A DNA stretch of 64,000 nucleotides from NCBI GenBank assembly GCA_036821905.1, contig DAISIR010000004.1, positions 1 through 64,000 on the forward strand, written 5' to 3'. Below are positions 35,034 to 45,600 of this stretch, piece after piece. The DNA is from Brooklawnia sp937867175. GTDB lineage: Bacteria; Actinomycetota; Actinomycetes; Propionibacteriales; Propionibacteriaceae. The notes under the pieces are model-generated. The model had not been told where the DNA came from. It saw only the letters and a list, made by a program, of their open reading frames with translations, and did no database searches. How positions within the stretch are numbered: the first letter of the stretch is position 1; the number at the start of each line of letters is the position of its first letter. The position numbers and the translations under genes are program-made.

Positions 35034-36107
35034 TCAGCGCGGGATCGGGTTTCCCCGGAGCATGACCAGGCCCGGTGAATGCAGGACGGCCAGGTGGACG
35101 CGGGGGTCGGCATCGTAGACGACCAGGTCAGCCGGCGCCCCCGGCTCCAGCCCTGGTGCACCCAGCCACTCCCGGGCCCGCCACGAGATGGCACCCAGGG
35201 CGAACTCGTTGCCGCCCAGTGCTGCCAACAACTCCGCCTCCTCGGCGATCCGGCCATGCGGGAGCGTGCCACCGGCGTCGGTGCCAGCAAAGACCGGGAC
35301 CCCCGCCTCGCGGGCCGCACCAAGAACCTCGAAGCGGGTGGCATGCAGCGCCCGCATGTGGGCTGCATAGCTGGGGAACCTCGCCTCACCTGCGGCCGCG
35401 AAGTCGGGGAAGTTCTCCAGGTTGGTCATGGTGGGGACCAGCCCGACGCGGCGAGCTGCCATCTGCTCGATGACCTCGTCCGACATCCCGGTGCCATGCT
35501 CGATGCAGTCGATGCCAGCAGCCACCAATTCGGCCACAGACTGCTCGGCGAAGCAATGCGCGGTGACCCGGGCACCCAACTCGTGGGCCCGGTTGATGGC
35601 CTGCTCTGCGATGTCGGCCGGCCACAGCGGACGCAGGTCGCCCGCCGATCGATCGATCCAGTCCCCCACCAACTTCACCCAGCCGTCCCCAGCCCTGGCC
35701 TCGTGCTCCACCTGCGCGACAAGATCGGCGGGATCAATCTCGACGGCGAAGTCGCGGATGTACCGGGTGGGAACCGCAATGTGGCGTCCGGCCCGGATGA
35801 TGCGGGGCAGGTCGGGCCGGTCATCCACCCAATGGGTGTCGACCGGGGCGCCAGCGTCCCTGATCAGCAGGACGCCGGAGTTGCGATCGGTGATGGCCTG
35901 CTGCTCGGCAGTGGCGTGATCGACTGCCCCCCCGGCCCCAAGACCGACGTGGCAATGCGCATCCACCAGCCCAGGCATGATCCAGGCGTGCCGAGCGATG
36001 GTCTGCGCGCCACGGACCGGTTCAGCGCTGACCACACCATCGGCAATCCACAGGTCGGTCGGTTCCGTCCCGGGCAGGACGACTCCGGACAGGTGCCACG
36101 CGGTCAT
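35034..36107 (-). CDS. Amidohydrolase family protein
   Basis: A 357-aa metal-dependent hydrolase with a TIM barrel. Metal-site motifs: DAHCHVGLG (HxH), WVKLVGDWID (possible carbamylated Lys), VTAHCFAEQS, CIEHGTGMS and FAGTDAGG. The C-terminal APADLVVYDADP is typical of imidazolonepropionase- and prolidase-like members. The substrate is not known. ATG at 36107 has a GGAGGA site 5 nt upstream and is preferred over TTG at 36110. It lies 43 nt after ffh and may share its transcript. Confidence 0.85.
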   Translation of the reverse strand: MTAWHLSGVVLPGTEPTDLWIADGVVSAEPVRGAQTIARHAWIMPGLVDAHCHVGLGAGGAVDHATAEQQAITDRNSGVLLIRDAGAPVDTHWVDDRPDLPRIIRAGRHIAVPTRYIRDFAVEIDPADLVAQVEHEARAGDGWVKLVGDWIDRSAGDLRPLWPADIAEQAINRAHELGARVTAHCFAEQSVAELVAAGIDCIEHGTGMSDEVIEQMAARRVGLVPTMTNLENFPDFAAAGEARFPSYAAHMRALHATRFEVLGAAREAGVPVFAGTDAGGTLPHGRIAEEAELLAALGGNEFALGAISWRAREWLGAPGLEPGAPADLVVYDADPRVHLAVLHSPGLVMLRGNPIPR

Positions 36108-36150
36108 CAATTCCTCCTGGCGGACGGCTGTTCGAAGGCTGCCGGCCGGG

Positions 36151-37722
36151 TTAGCGCGGCCCCTTGTTCTGCTGGTTGAACATTTGTTGCACGTCGGGCG
36201 GGAGCTGGAAGTTACCCATCGCCGCCTGCATCTCGGCCGCGCTCGGCTGGCCGTCGGTCAGGGCCGGTTGCTGGGCCTGCTTCGGCTGGTTCTGCTCGGC
36301 GAGTTGGGCGGCCCGCTTGGCCGGGTTGCCCGAGACCTTCCGGCCGCCCTTGCCCTTCTTGACCTGCTGCTGTCTGGCGGGACGCCGCCCGCCGGGCAGA
36401 CCTGGCAGGCCGCCACCCATCGCCTGTCCCATCGACTGCATCATCTTGCGGGCCTCGATGAACCGATTGACCAGATCGTTGACGTCGCGCACCTCGACTC
36501 CGGCGCCGCGGGCAATCCGCGCCCGCCGCGAGCCGTTGAGGATGCCGACGTCGGCCCGTTCTGCGGGAGTCATCGAGTAGATGATCGCCTCGATCCGATC
36601 AACCTGCTTCTCGTCGATCTCGTTGATGGCCGCCATCTGGGAAGCCCCCGGCAGCATCCCGAAGATCTTGCTCAGCGGCCCCATCTTGCGGAGTTGCTTC
36701 ATCTGGTCGAGGAAGTCGTCCAAGCCGAATTGGCCGCGCCCAGCCAGCAGCTTCTCTGCGGCTGCCGCCGATTGTTCGGCGTCGAAGGTCTTCTCCGCCT
36801 GCTCGATCAGAGTGAGCATGTCACCCATGCCGAGGATGCGACTGGCCATTCGGTCGGGGTGGAAGACGTCGAAGTCTTTCAGCGCCTCACCGTTGGACGC
36901 GAACATGATCGGCTTGCCGATCACCTTGGCGATCGACAGTGCCGCGCCACCACGGGCGTCACCGTCGAGCTTGGTGAGCACGACACCATCGACACCGACG
37001 CCCTCTTCGAAGGCCAGCGCCGTGTTGACCGCGTCCTGGCCGATCATCGCGTCGACGACGAAGAGGGTCTCATGCGGCTTGGTGAGCGCCTTGATCATGG
37101 ACGCCTGGCGCATCATCTCGCCGTCGACGCCCAAGCGTCCGGCGGTGTCGATTATGACGACGTCGTAGAGCTTCTGCTTGGCATATTCGATGGAATCCTT
37201 GGCGACCACGATGGGATCGCCGACCCCGTTGCCCGGTTGCGGGGCGTAGCAGGCCACCTTCGCCCGCCCAGCGACCACCTGCAACTGCTGCACGGCATTG
37301 GGACGCTGCAGGTCGGCAGCCACCAGCACCGGGGAATGGCCCTGCTCCTTGAGCCAGGCACCCAGCTTGCCCGCGAGCGTGGTCTTGCCGGCGCCCTGAA
37401 GACCCGCGAGCATGATGACGGTAGGTGGCTGCTTGGCAAAACGGATCAGCCGGGTCTGGCCGCCGAGGATCTCGATGAGTTCCTCATTGACGATCTTGAC
37501 GATCTGCTGGGCGGGGTTGAGAGCTTGGGAGAGCTCCGCGGCGTGCGCCTTCTCCTTGACCCGGGCGATGAACTCCTTGACCACCGACAGGTTGACGTCC
37601 GCCTCGAGCAACGCTATGCGGATCTCACGAGCGGTGGCGTCGATGTCGGCGTCGGTCAGCCGGCCCTTGCCGCGCAGAGACTTGAAGGTGGCGGCGAGCC
37701 GGTCTTGCAGGGTGTCGAACAC
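36151..37722 (-). CDS. ffh: Signal recognition particle protein Ffh
   Basis: A 523-aa GTPase that binds signal sequences on ribosomes. The N domain (residues 1-90) leads to the G domain with AGLQGAGKTTLAGKLG, DTAGRLGVDGEMM and TKLDGDARGGAA. The M domain follows (about 300-430), rich in Met, with a Gln/Lys/Pro-rich tail. The GTG at 37722 has a GAGGAA site; an upstream in-frame start is less likely. No 4.5S RNA gene is seen in the window. Confidence 0.96.
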   Translation of the reverse strand: MFDTLQDRLAATFKSLRGKGRLTDADIDATAREIRIALLEADVNLSVVKEFIARVKEKAHAAELSQALNPAQQIVKIVNEELIEILGGQTRLIRFAKQPPTVIMLAGLQGAGKTTLAGKLGAWLKEQGHSPVLVAADLQRPNAVQQLQVVAGRAKVACYAPQPGNGVGDPIVVAKDSIEYAKQKLYDVVIIDTAGRLGVDGEMMRQASMIKALTKPHETLFVVDAMIGQDAVNTALAFEEGVGVDGVVLTKLDGDARGGAALSIAKVIGKPIMFASNGEALKDFDVFHPDRMASRILGMGDMLTLIEQAEKTFDAEQSAAAAEKLLAGRGQFGLDDFLDQMKQLRKMGPLSKIFGMLPGASQMAAINEIDEKQVDRIEAIIYSMTPAERADVGILNGSRRARIARGAGVEVRDVNDLVNRFIEARKMMQSMGQAMGGGLPGLPGGRRPARQQQVKKGKGGRKVSGNPAKRAAQLAEQNQPKQAQQPALTDGQPSAAEMQAAMGNFQLPPDVQQMFNQQNKGPR

Positions 37723-37916
37723 GTATTCCTCTTCACATGCCACGGGTGGTCAATGGGGTGCGACTCCCAAGGATACTGTGCTTCGCATCCGAACTCGGAG
37801 CGGTCGGCCGGACGAGCAGGTCTTGTACGAATGCCTCGCCCGCGATCGCGGGCGCAGGCCTGGGGTGCAACTCGATCGGACGGCGGTGCGTCCTGCCACG
37901 CCGGCGTTGGACCCGA

Positions 37917-39158
37917 TCAGTCGCCGAGTAGCCCGTCCACGAATTGTTCGGCATCGAACGGCGCCAAGTCATCGGCGCCCTCACCCAAGCCGATGAACTT
38001 GACCGGGACGCCCAACTCGCGCTGCACCTGAACAACGATCCCGCCCTTGGCCGAACCATCCAGCTTGGTCAGCACGATCCCGGTGATGTCGACGACTTCC
38101 GCGAAGATGCGGGCCTGGGTGAGGCCGTTCTGGCCGGTGGTCGCATCAATGACTAGCAACACCTCACTGACCGGTGCCTTCTTCTCGATGACCCGCTTGA
38201 CCTTGCCCAGTTCGTCCATCAGACCGACCTTGGTGTGCAGGCGCCCGGCGGTGTCGATCAGGACAACGTCGAGTTCGCGCTCGACGCCCTGCTCGACGGC
38301 AGTGAAAGCGACAGAGGCAGGATCGGCTCCCTCTGCGCCACGCACCGTTTCGACACCGACCCGCTCACCCCATGTGGTCAGCTGTTCAGCCGCGGCAGCC
38401 CGGAAGGTGTCGGCTGCGCCGAACAACACGGTCCTGTCCTCAGCGATCAGCATGCGGCCCAACTTGCCGACAGTGGTGGTCTTGCCGGTGCCGTTGACCC
38501 CGACGACCAGCACCACGGCGGGCCGGCCGGGGGCATGGCCCAAGTTGAGACCGCGGTCCATGTCCGGGTTGACCAACTTGACCAACTCACGGCGCAGCAC
38601 CGACTTGGCCTGCGCCGGATCGGAGATCCCTTCAATGCGCAGATCCTGCCGTAGTGCTGCCACCAGGTCCGTGGTTGGGCCCACGCCCAGATCGGAGGTG
38701 ATCAAGGTGGTTTCGAAGTCATCCCAAGTGTCGTCATCGATCCGGTCACTCGACAGCAGATCGGCCAGCGCCCTTGCCAACGCATTGTTGCTGGAAGCCA
38801 GTCGACGACGCAGACGCACCAGCCGGGTCGCCGGCGCCTCAGGCTGCTCATAAGCAGGTTCCGGCGGCAACGGTGGCAGTTCCCGCTCCGGCACCTCCAC
38901 CGGGGGCGCTACCACGGTGGACGCGGGGGCCTGCGCAACCTCGAGCGTCTCGGGCTCAGCCTCAATGACTTCCGCGTCAACTGCCGTCGCTTCCGGTGGG
39001 GCCTGCGTGTCGAGCAGTTCACCCTGAGCTGGTGCCTCAACCTCTGCAAGGCGGGCGGCCCGCAACTCGGCGCGTCGTTTGCTGATGAAGATCGACGCAG
39101 TGGCCACTGCGGCGGTCAGCAGGATGCCGCCAACTACAATCCAGAAGATCCAATTCAC
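37917..39158 (-). CDS. ftsY: SRP receptor FtsY with N-terminal membrane anchor
   Basis: A 413-aa receptor for the SRP. It starts with one transmembrane segment (about residues 3-25, WIFWIVVGGILLTAAVAT), then a Glu/Pro/Ala-rich linker (about 40-110), then the NG domain with GVNGTGKTTTVGKLG, DTFRAAAAEQL, DTAGRLHTKVG and TKLDGSAKGG. A real membrane anchor is typical of actinobacterial FtsY, unlike the E. coli protein. It ends 194 nt upstream of the ffh start; no gene lies in the gap. GTG start from a leaderless -10. Confidence 0.95.
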   Translation of the reverse strand: MNWIFWIVVGGILLTAAVATASIFISKRRAELRAARLAEVEAPAQGELLDTQAPPEATAVDAEVIEAEPETLEVAQAPASTVVAPPVEVPERELPPLPPEPAYEQPEAPATRLVRLRRRLASSNNALARALADLLSSDRIDDDTWDDFETTLITSDLGVGPTTDLVAALRQDLRIEGISDPAQAKSVLRRELVKLVNPDMDRGLNLGHAPGRPAVVLVVGVNGTGKTTTVGKLGRMLIAEDRTVLFGAADTFRAAAAEQLTTWGERVGVETVRGAEGADPASVAFTAVEQGVERELDVVLIDTAGRLHTKVGLMDELGKVKRVIEKKAPVSEVLLVIDATTGQNGLTQARIFAEVVDITGIVLTKLDGSAKGGIVVQVQRELGVPVKFIGLGEGADDLAPFDAEQFVDGLLGD

Positions 39159-39164
39159 CCCGAC

Positions 39165-39170
39165 AGCCTA
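39165..39170 (-). promoter_or_regulatory. -10 element TAGGCT of the ftsY leaderless promoter
   Basis: On the minus strand TAGGCT lies 6 nt before the GTG of ftsY. The remaining 39171-39383 shows no gene. Confidence 0.6.
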
Positions 39171-39383
39171 CCGGGGCGCCTTGTCGGCCCTGCAACGGCG
39201 GATCCTCCCAGGTCAAGATGCCGACCGGAGCCGCCTCGACGCGGCTGCGTTTGTGTCCGTCGCGGCGGGGTGAATCTTCCGCGAGGCAGGACTGTGGTCG
39301 CCGGTGTCAACCCTTGCCGCAGTCGGCCACGGCAGCTGACCAGGACGCCACTCGTGTCCCGCAGTTGCGGCCGCCAGGCTTGG

Positions 39384-39389
39384 TAGGCT
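39384..39389 (+). promoter_or_regulatory. -10 element TAGGCT of the antiporter gene (with leader)
   Basis: TAGGCT is 47 nt before the GTG at 39437. A G-rich ribosome-binding region (GAGGGGGCGGGG) lies just before the start, so this transcript would have a leader, unlike the neighbours. Confidence 0.4.
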
Positions 39390-39436
39390 GCCCAAGTCAA
39401 TCACGTGTTGCGGTGCAGCAATGAGGGGGCGGGGCC

Positions 39437-41011
39437 GTGTCTGCCTTGATCATGATCATGGTCTTGACGCTGGTCACCGTAATCATCGTCGAGGTCGGCA
39501 ATCGGGTGCGCCTGCCCTGGCCCGCGCTGATGGTGCTGGTCGGCCTGGCGATCGCCTGGGTGCCCGGCAGCCACTTGGGCCTGCCGTCGAACCTGGTGCT
39601 GCCGTTGCTGTTGCCGCCGTTGTTGTACACCGCGGCCGAACGGACCAGCTGGCAGATGTTCCGCCGCAAGTGGCGTTCGATCGTCTACTTCGCCATGGGG
39701 CTGACCCTGGTGACTGCGTTCGTCGTCACCGGGGTGAGCTGGCTGATCTACCCGGGAATCGGACTGCCCGCGGCCCTGATCCTGGGTGCCGCGGTCGCCC
39801 CACCCGACCCGGTGGCGGTCGAGGCGGTGAGCCGGACGATGCCTTTCCCCCGGCGCATCCTGGCCGTACTGCAGACCGAAGGGCTGTTCAACGACGCGGT
39901 GGCGCTGGTGCTGTTCGAGGTGGCACTAGCCGCGTTGACCACCGGCCACGACATCTCCCCCCGCGAACTGCTGGGCGACTTCCTGGTCGGCATGGTCCTG
40001 GCCACCGTGGTCGCCTTCGGGCTGGCCTCGGTGATCCGCTGGATCGTGCGCGAGTCCGAGAGTGCCGCGGCCAGCGCCGCTGCCACCATCGTCCTGCCCT
40101 ATGCGGCCTATCTCGCTGCGGACGCCATGAATGCGTCCGGGGTGCTGGCGGTGGTCATCGCCACCCTGGAGTACCGGCGCACCGAGTCACCCGATGATGT
40201 GGAGGAGCGGCTGGTGCGCAGCAGCTTCTGGGAGGTCGCCGAACTGATCCTCACCGGCCTGGCGTTCGGCCTGATCGGCGAAGGGTTCCAGAACGTCCTG
40301 CACGACTACGGCCAGGCCGTCTGGCCAATGGTCTGGCAGGGGACGCTCATTGCCGTGACGTTGCTGGTGACCCGGGCGGGCTACCTGTTCGCGTTGATGA
40401 CCTGGAACAAGCGCAAACGCGCGCTGGCAGCGCCCAAGAGTGCCCGCGAGGTGCTGATCATGACGTGGGGGGGCATGCGCGGGCTGCTCACCCTAGCGCT
40501 GGTGGTCTCACTGCCTGCCACGATCGGCCCCCACGATGACTACTTCCCCTGGCGGGCCAAGATCATCGTTGCGTCCTGCATGGTGCTGGTGGTGACGCTG
40601 CTCTTCGCCGGACTGACGCTGCCGTTCGTGATGCGCCGCGTCGGCCTCGACAGCGAGGGTGACCAGGAGCACCGCCAGGAACTGGAGCTGGTCAAGCTGG
40701 CCGGCCACCGCGCGTACCTGGCCGTGACGCAGATGCCGGATCTGCCCGAGGCGGTGATCGAACGGATCGACTCCCTCGTGGAGCAGATGGAGTCCGGGTT
40801 GCTCGACCGCAGCATCCAGCAGACCCTAGATGAGGATCTGGCGGCAAGACACGCCCACCGGGCACTGTTGCATGACGTGCACATCGTGGCCTTGGGTGCG
40901 GCCCGCGAGGCCATCATCGAGGCGCGGAACTCCTCCCCGATCGATCCGTTCATCGTCGACCGGGTGCTGTCGCGGGTGGACCGGCAAAGTTCGCTGTACC
41001 GGCGTCACTGA
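39437..41011 (+). CDS. Na+/H+ antiporter, CPA1 family
   Basis: A 524-aa membrane transporter with about 12 hydrophobic segments (residues 1-405) and a soluble helical C-terminal tail of about 115 residues. Ion-binding signatures are VAPPDPVAVEA and QTEGLFNDAVALVLFEV (conserved Asp residues), and WGGMRGLLTLALVVSLP is the typical late motif of bacterial CPA1 exchangers. It would expel Na+ (or K+) in exchange for protons. It is a single gene on the plus strand between two minus-strand blocks. Confidence 0.9.
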   Translation: MSALIMIMVLTLVTVIIVEVGNRVRLPWPALMVLVGLAIAWVPGSHLGLPSNLVLPLLLPPLLYTAAERTSWQMFRRKWRSIVYFAMGLTLVTAFVVTGVSWLIYPGIGLPAALILGAAVAPPDPVAVEAVSRTMPFPRRILAVLQTEGLFNDAVALVLFEVALAALTTGHDISPRELLGDFLVGMVLATVVAFGLASVIRWIVRESESAAASAAATIVLPYAAYLAADAMNASGVLAVVIATLEYRRTESPDDVEERLVRSSFWEVAELILTGLAFGLIGEGFQNVLHDYGQAVWPMVWQGTLIAVTLLVTRAGYLFALMTWNKRKRALAAPKSAREVLIMTWGGMRGLLTLALVVSLPATIGPHDDYFPWRAKIIVASCMVLVVTLLFAGLTLPFVMRRVGLDSEGDQEHRQELELVKLAGHRAYLAVTQMPDLPEAVIERIDSLVEQMESGLLDRSIQQTLDEDLAARHAHRALLHDVHIVALGAAREAIIEARNSSPIDPFIVDRVLSRVDRQSSLYRRH

Positions 41012-41049
41012 GTTCTGGACGCGCGGCCGGTGCTGCGGAACAAGGGGAC

Positions 41050-42144
41050 TCAGCCGGTGACCTTCTGTATCTTCGCCGCGGACGAGAGGATCTCGCAGCC
41101 CTTCGGGGTGACCAGAACCAGGTCTTCGATCCGAACCCCTCCCCAGCCCTCCAGATAGATGCCCGGCTCGATGCTGGTCACCATCCCGGCCTGCAGCGGG
41201 ACGCTCTGCCCACCTGGGGTCGTCCACCGGACGAAGGGCACCTCGTGCACCTCCATGCCGATGCCATGACCAAGGCCATGCCCGAACTGGTCGCCGAATC
41301 CGGCGGCGGTGATGTGGTCGCGGGCCAGTGCATCCAGCTCGTGCGCCTGCACCCCGGGACGCACCCCGGCCAGGGCTCGCTGCTGGGCGTCAGCCACGAT
41401 GTCGTAGATCGTCCAGAACCGGTCGTCCGGTTCACCAAGGAAGATCGTGCGCGTCAGATCCCCGTTGTAGCCGCCGATGTGGGCACCCATGTCGATGATG
41501 ATCGGCCTGCCCTGGCCCAGCAGGTCGTCGCCGGGGCGGTGGTGGGCCAGCGCTGCATTGGGCCCAGCCGCGACGATGATCGGGAACGATGGGCGTTCCG
41601 CGCCGCCTTCACGCAGTGCCTGCTCCAACATCCAGGCAGCTTGCCGCTCGGTGTGGCTGGGACGCAGCTGGGGCAGGACTGCGTCCATCACCTGATCGGT
41701 CAGGTCGATCGCCCGGCGCATCGCGTCCAGTTCGGCGGCGTCCTTCAGCATCCGCAGCCCTTCGACCACCCCTGCGGTGGGATGCAGTTCGAGGCGTCCG
41801 GCCAGCCCCTGCGCCAATGCTGCGTGGCCGGCGTAGGTGAGGTGGTCAGCCTCGAACCCGCACTGGTCGAATCCCAGCCGCCCGGCGAGCTCCACCAGCC
41901 AGTCCGCAATCTCCTTGCCCGGTTCCACCAGCTGACAGACCGCGAATCCCGGCGATTCGTCGCCTGCCTGCAGAACGTAGCGACTGTCGGTCAGGACGAA
42001 GGACTCCGCTGGTGTGACCAGCACCGCCCCGTGGCTGCCGGTGAACCCGCTCAGATAGGCGATGTTGATCGGTGAGGTGATCAACATGGCCGGCAGACCC
42101 TGTTCCTCCAGCACGGCCAAAAGCCGGCTTGTTCGTTGGGACAT
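41050..42144 (-). CDS. Xaa-Pro aminopeptidase / M24 family peptidase
   Basis: A 364-aa creatinase-fold metallopeptidase. N-terminal domain residues 1-125 (ITSPINIAYLSGFTGSHGA). The catalytic domain has metal ligands in IIDMGAHIGGYNGDLTRTI (two Asp), FGHGLGHGIGMEVHEVP (His), SIEPGIY (Glu) and VRIEDLVLV (Glu). It releases N-terminal residues before proline. It overlaps the upstream small membrane-protein gene by one base (TGATG) and is probably translationally coupled to it. Confidence 0.9.
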   Translation of the reverse strand: MSQRTSRLLAVLEEQGLPAMLITSPINIAYLSGFTGSHGAVLVTPAESFVLTDSRYVLQAGDESPGFAVCQLVEPGKEIADWLVELAGRLGFDQCGFEADHLTYAGHAALAQGLAGRLELHPTAGVVEGLRMLKDAAELDAMRRAIDLTDQVMDAVLPQLRPSHTERQAAWMLEQALREGGAERPSFPIIVAAGPNAALAHHRPGDDLLGQGRPIIIDMGAHIGGYNGDLTRTIFLGEPDDRFWTIYDIVADAQQRALAGVRPGVQAHELDALARDHITAAGFGDQFGHGLGHGIGMEVHEVPFVRWTTPGGQSVPLQAGMVTSIEPGIYLEGWGGVRIEDLVLVTPKGCEILSSAAKIQKVTG

Positions 42145-42500
42145 CAGGCGGCCAGTCCGCGGTCGCGCGGCTGATCGGCAGCCACCCTGCCCAGCTTGCT
42201 CGCGCCCACACCACTGGCCTCGACCCCGGCCGACGCCCCGGGAACTGAGGCACCGGTCACGGGCTGGTCGCTTCCGACTGCCGGGCGCCGTTCAGCGTGC
42301 TGGACCACCGGCCCCAGCAGTTCGGCGACCGGGGGCGGCGGGGCGGCGTCCCCGTTGAGGTGCGCCATCAGGTTGCGCAGGGCAATCGACAGTCCTGTCC
42401 GGTCGGCGCTGCGACCACCGATGGCCGCCAGCGCCACAGCCGCGATCACCCCGATCGCCAACACGACTACGAACAGCAGGGTCGTCCAATAGATCGCCAC
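42144..42500 (-). CDS. Small membrane protein of unknown function
   Basis: A 118-aa protein. It has one N-terminal membrane segment (about residues 7-28, TLLFVVVLAIGVIAAVALAA), then a short helix RTGLSIALRNLMAHLNGD, then a Pro/Ala/Val-rich, probably disordered tail with APPPPVAELL. I do not recognise a family. The GTG start has an excellent GGAGG site, and the stop overlaps the pepP-like gene. Confidence 0.65.
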   Translation of the reverse strand: MAIYWTTLLFVVVLAIGVIAAVALAAIGGRSADRTGLSIALRNLMAHLNGDAAPPPPVAELLGPVVQHAERRPAVGSDQPVTGASVPGASAGVEASGVGASKLGRVAADQPRDRGLAA

Positions 42501-42628
42501 GGTGAACCTCCGGAGTTGGGAAGTGGAAGGTCACCAAGCAGTCTCAACCAATATCGAACCGCAGGCGGGGTGCCACGCCGATTGCGTGGTGATCCGTTCT
42601 GCCCAGCCCGCCCCTGTGGCCAGCACCA

Positions 42629-45600
42629 TCAGTGGCTCGTCACGCGCTCCTTCAGGCGTTGCGAGATGACGGTCGAGACGCCATCGTCGCGCATCGTCAC
42701 CCCGTAGAGGGCGTCGGCCACCTCCATGGTCCGCTTCTGGTGGGTGATGATCAGCAACTGCGAGTTCACCCGAAGTTCTTCGTAGATGGTCAGCAGCCTG
42801 CCCAAGTTGACGTCATCAAGGGCGGCCTCGACCTCGTCCAGGATGTAGAACGGGCTGGGGCGGGCGATGAACAAGCTGATCAAGAACGCCACCGCCACCA
42901 ACGACCGCTCGCCGCCCGAAAGCAACGACAGCCGCTTCACTTTCTTTCCCGCTGGGCGCGCCTCCACGTCGACACCGGTGGCGAGCATGTCGTCCGGGTC
43001 GGTGAGCACCAGTCGGCCCTCACCTCCGGGGAACAACCTGGCGAAGACATCGGAGAAAGTGACCTGGATGTCCACGAAAGCCGACGCGAAGACCTCCTGG
43101 ACCCGGTTGTCCACCTCGTCGATGATGTCCAGCAGGTCCTTGCGGGTCTGCTTAAGGTCGTCCAGTTGCCTGGCGAGGAAGGCGTGCCGCTCGCTCATCG
43201 CCTCGAACTCCTCCAGCGCGAGCGGGTTGACTCGGCCGAGCGTCTCCAGGTTGCGTTGCGCGGTGCGCAGTCGGGCAGCCTGCTGCTCGCGCACATAGGG
43301 GACGGGCGCCGGCATCGCGTCGTCGTCCGCGCTTTGGTTGCTGCCCACCGCTGTCAGCGCCGGCACGAGCTGGTCGGGACCGTACTCGTCGACCAGGACA
43401 TCCACCTCGAGCGCGAGCTCGGTCATCGCTCGCTGGTTGAGCTGCTCCAGCCTCATGGTGAGCTCGACGCGAGTCATCTGGTCTCGGTGTTCGCCCTCTA
43501 CGATGGCGTCCAGCTGCCTAGCCTTCTCGCGGGCGACGGCGCGGAGATGGCCCAAAGACGCTTCAGCCCGCCGACGCCCTTCCTCAACCGCGTTGCGCTC
43601 CTCGGCCGCCGCAGACTGGGCCAGCCTGACCCGTTCGGCCAGCCAGACTGCGGCCCGGTGTACCGCCGCCGCGGCCCGCGCCTCACGGCGCAGTTGTCGG
43701 ACGCGGGCTTCGGCCTTGGCGCGGGCCTGCCGCTCGTGTTGGGCGGCACGAGTGAGCGAATCGGCGCGTCCAGCCAAGGAGCGCGCCCGCTCCTCGAGCG
43801 TGCGGAGCCCAAGCCGGGCGTCCATCTCGGCGTTGCGCGCGAGTCTCGCCGGAACCGACAGCCGGTCTCGTTCACCGGGATCGGGTTCGACCAGCTCGGT
43901 GTCCTGGCTGGCGGCTTCGAGCCGCGCCGTGAGTTCCACCAGCGCGGCCCGGTCGGATGCCCGCTTGCCGCTGCTCTGCGCCATCGCCTGTTCCAGGCGC
44001 GCTGCTTCGGCGCGGGCACCGCGTCCGCTCTGCGCTAAGGTGCCCAGCTGTTCGGCCAACGCCGACATCTGGGCGTCGGAGTCATGTAGCCGTTCCAGCG
44101 CGATGGCGGTGACCTGCGCTGCCTCCCGCAGCCGCTGGCCAGCCGTCGCGATCGCGAATCGGACGCGACCCACGTCATGCCCGGCGGCGGCGAGGGCTTC
44201 CGCGGCTTCGTCCATGGCCGCCTGCACCTCGATCACCGAAGGCTGTGCGTCCGAGCCGCCGGCCACAAACCAGCTCGACAGCAAGTCACCACCTGCGGTC
44301 ACCGCCGTCACCTCGGGCAGTGCCGTCACCAGGGATTGGGCGGCAGTGATGTCGTCAACCACCGCAACGCACCGCAGCAGCCTGCGCAGGCCCGGCCGCA
44401 GCGCCGAATCAGCTTTGACGACGTCGATCGCCCAACGCTCACCCGACGGGAGAGCAGGCCAAGGGTCACCGTCATCTGGAGCGTCGCCGAGGAGCATGCC
44501 GGCGCGTCCGAGGTCTCCTGACTTGAGCCGCTCGAAGACGCCCAAGGCGACCGACAGATCACAGACCGCCAGCGCCTCGGTAGCCGCCCCCAGCGCGGCC
44601 GAGACCGCTGTCTGCCACTCCGGTTCGATCGAGACCATGCTCGCAAGCGAACCGAGCAGGCCGGGCAACTCCCCATCGTTCAGCAGGGCACCGGACGCGT
44701 CCCGGCGCTGCAGGCCAACCTGCAAGGCCTCAATGCGGGCCCGCAGGGTGGCGCTGCGCTGCTCGGCAGCACGTTCGGCGGCCCGCAACCGTTCCAGTTC
44801 GGACTCGGCCGCCGCCTGGGCTTCGGCCGCCCGCTCGTATCCGGTGTCCAAGTCTGATTCGCCGTCGGTGACGCCGGTCAGCCGGGTCTCGAGTTGGGTG
44901 AATTGGCGTTCGGCGTCCTCGGCCCGGGCGACGGCCTCGGTCAGGCGAGCACGGAGCCTGGCCTCCTCCTCACTACCTGCCTCGAGACGTGACCGCAACG
45001 AATCGACCTGCCCGGTCAATCTGGCGAGACCCTCGCGCCGGTCGGCGACCGCCCGCAGTTGGGACGCGTAGCTGCGCGCCGCACTCGCCTCGGCGCTCTC
45101 GGCCTCGTCGCGACGGCTGCTGGCTTCGGTCAGGGCCGCCTCGGCGAGACGCACCTGATCGACGAGTCGGACCTCCTCGGCACGCACCTTGTCGGCCTCA
45201 CGGTCAAGGGCGTCGGGGTCGCGTCCATTCGACGTCGGCGGTTGCTCGTTGCCGTGCCGCATGCGCTCGGCGGCAACCTGCTGGGTGCTCGTGACGCGTT
45301 CGGCCAGCGCCGCCAACGCGTACCAGTCCTCCTGGGCAGCCGCCAGAAGTGGCCGAAGGTCATCAACGGCCTGCTCGGCGGCGGCCTCCGCCTCCCGCGC
45401 AGTGGCCAGTTCGGCCTCACCAGCTTGGTGCTGGGCCCGCAGTGTCAACTCCGCGGCCCGGTCGGATTCGAGGGCGAGTCGGGCCTGGGTGATGTCGTCG
45501 GCGAGCAGCCGGGCACGGGCGTCCCGCAGTTCGGCCTGCACGGTGGCGGCCTTACGCGCAACCTCGGCCTGTCGGCCTAGGGGCTTGAGCTGTCGCCGGA

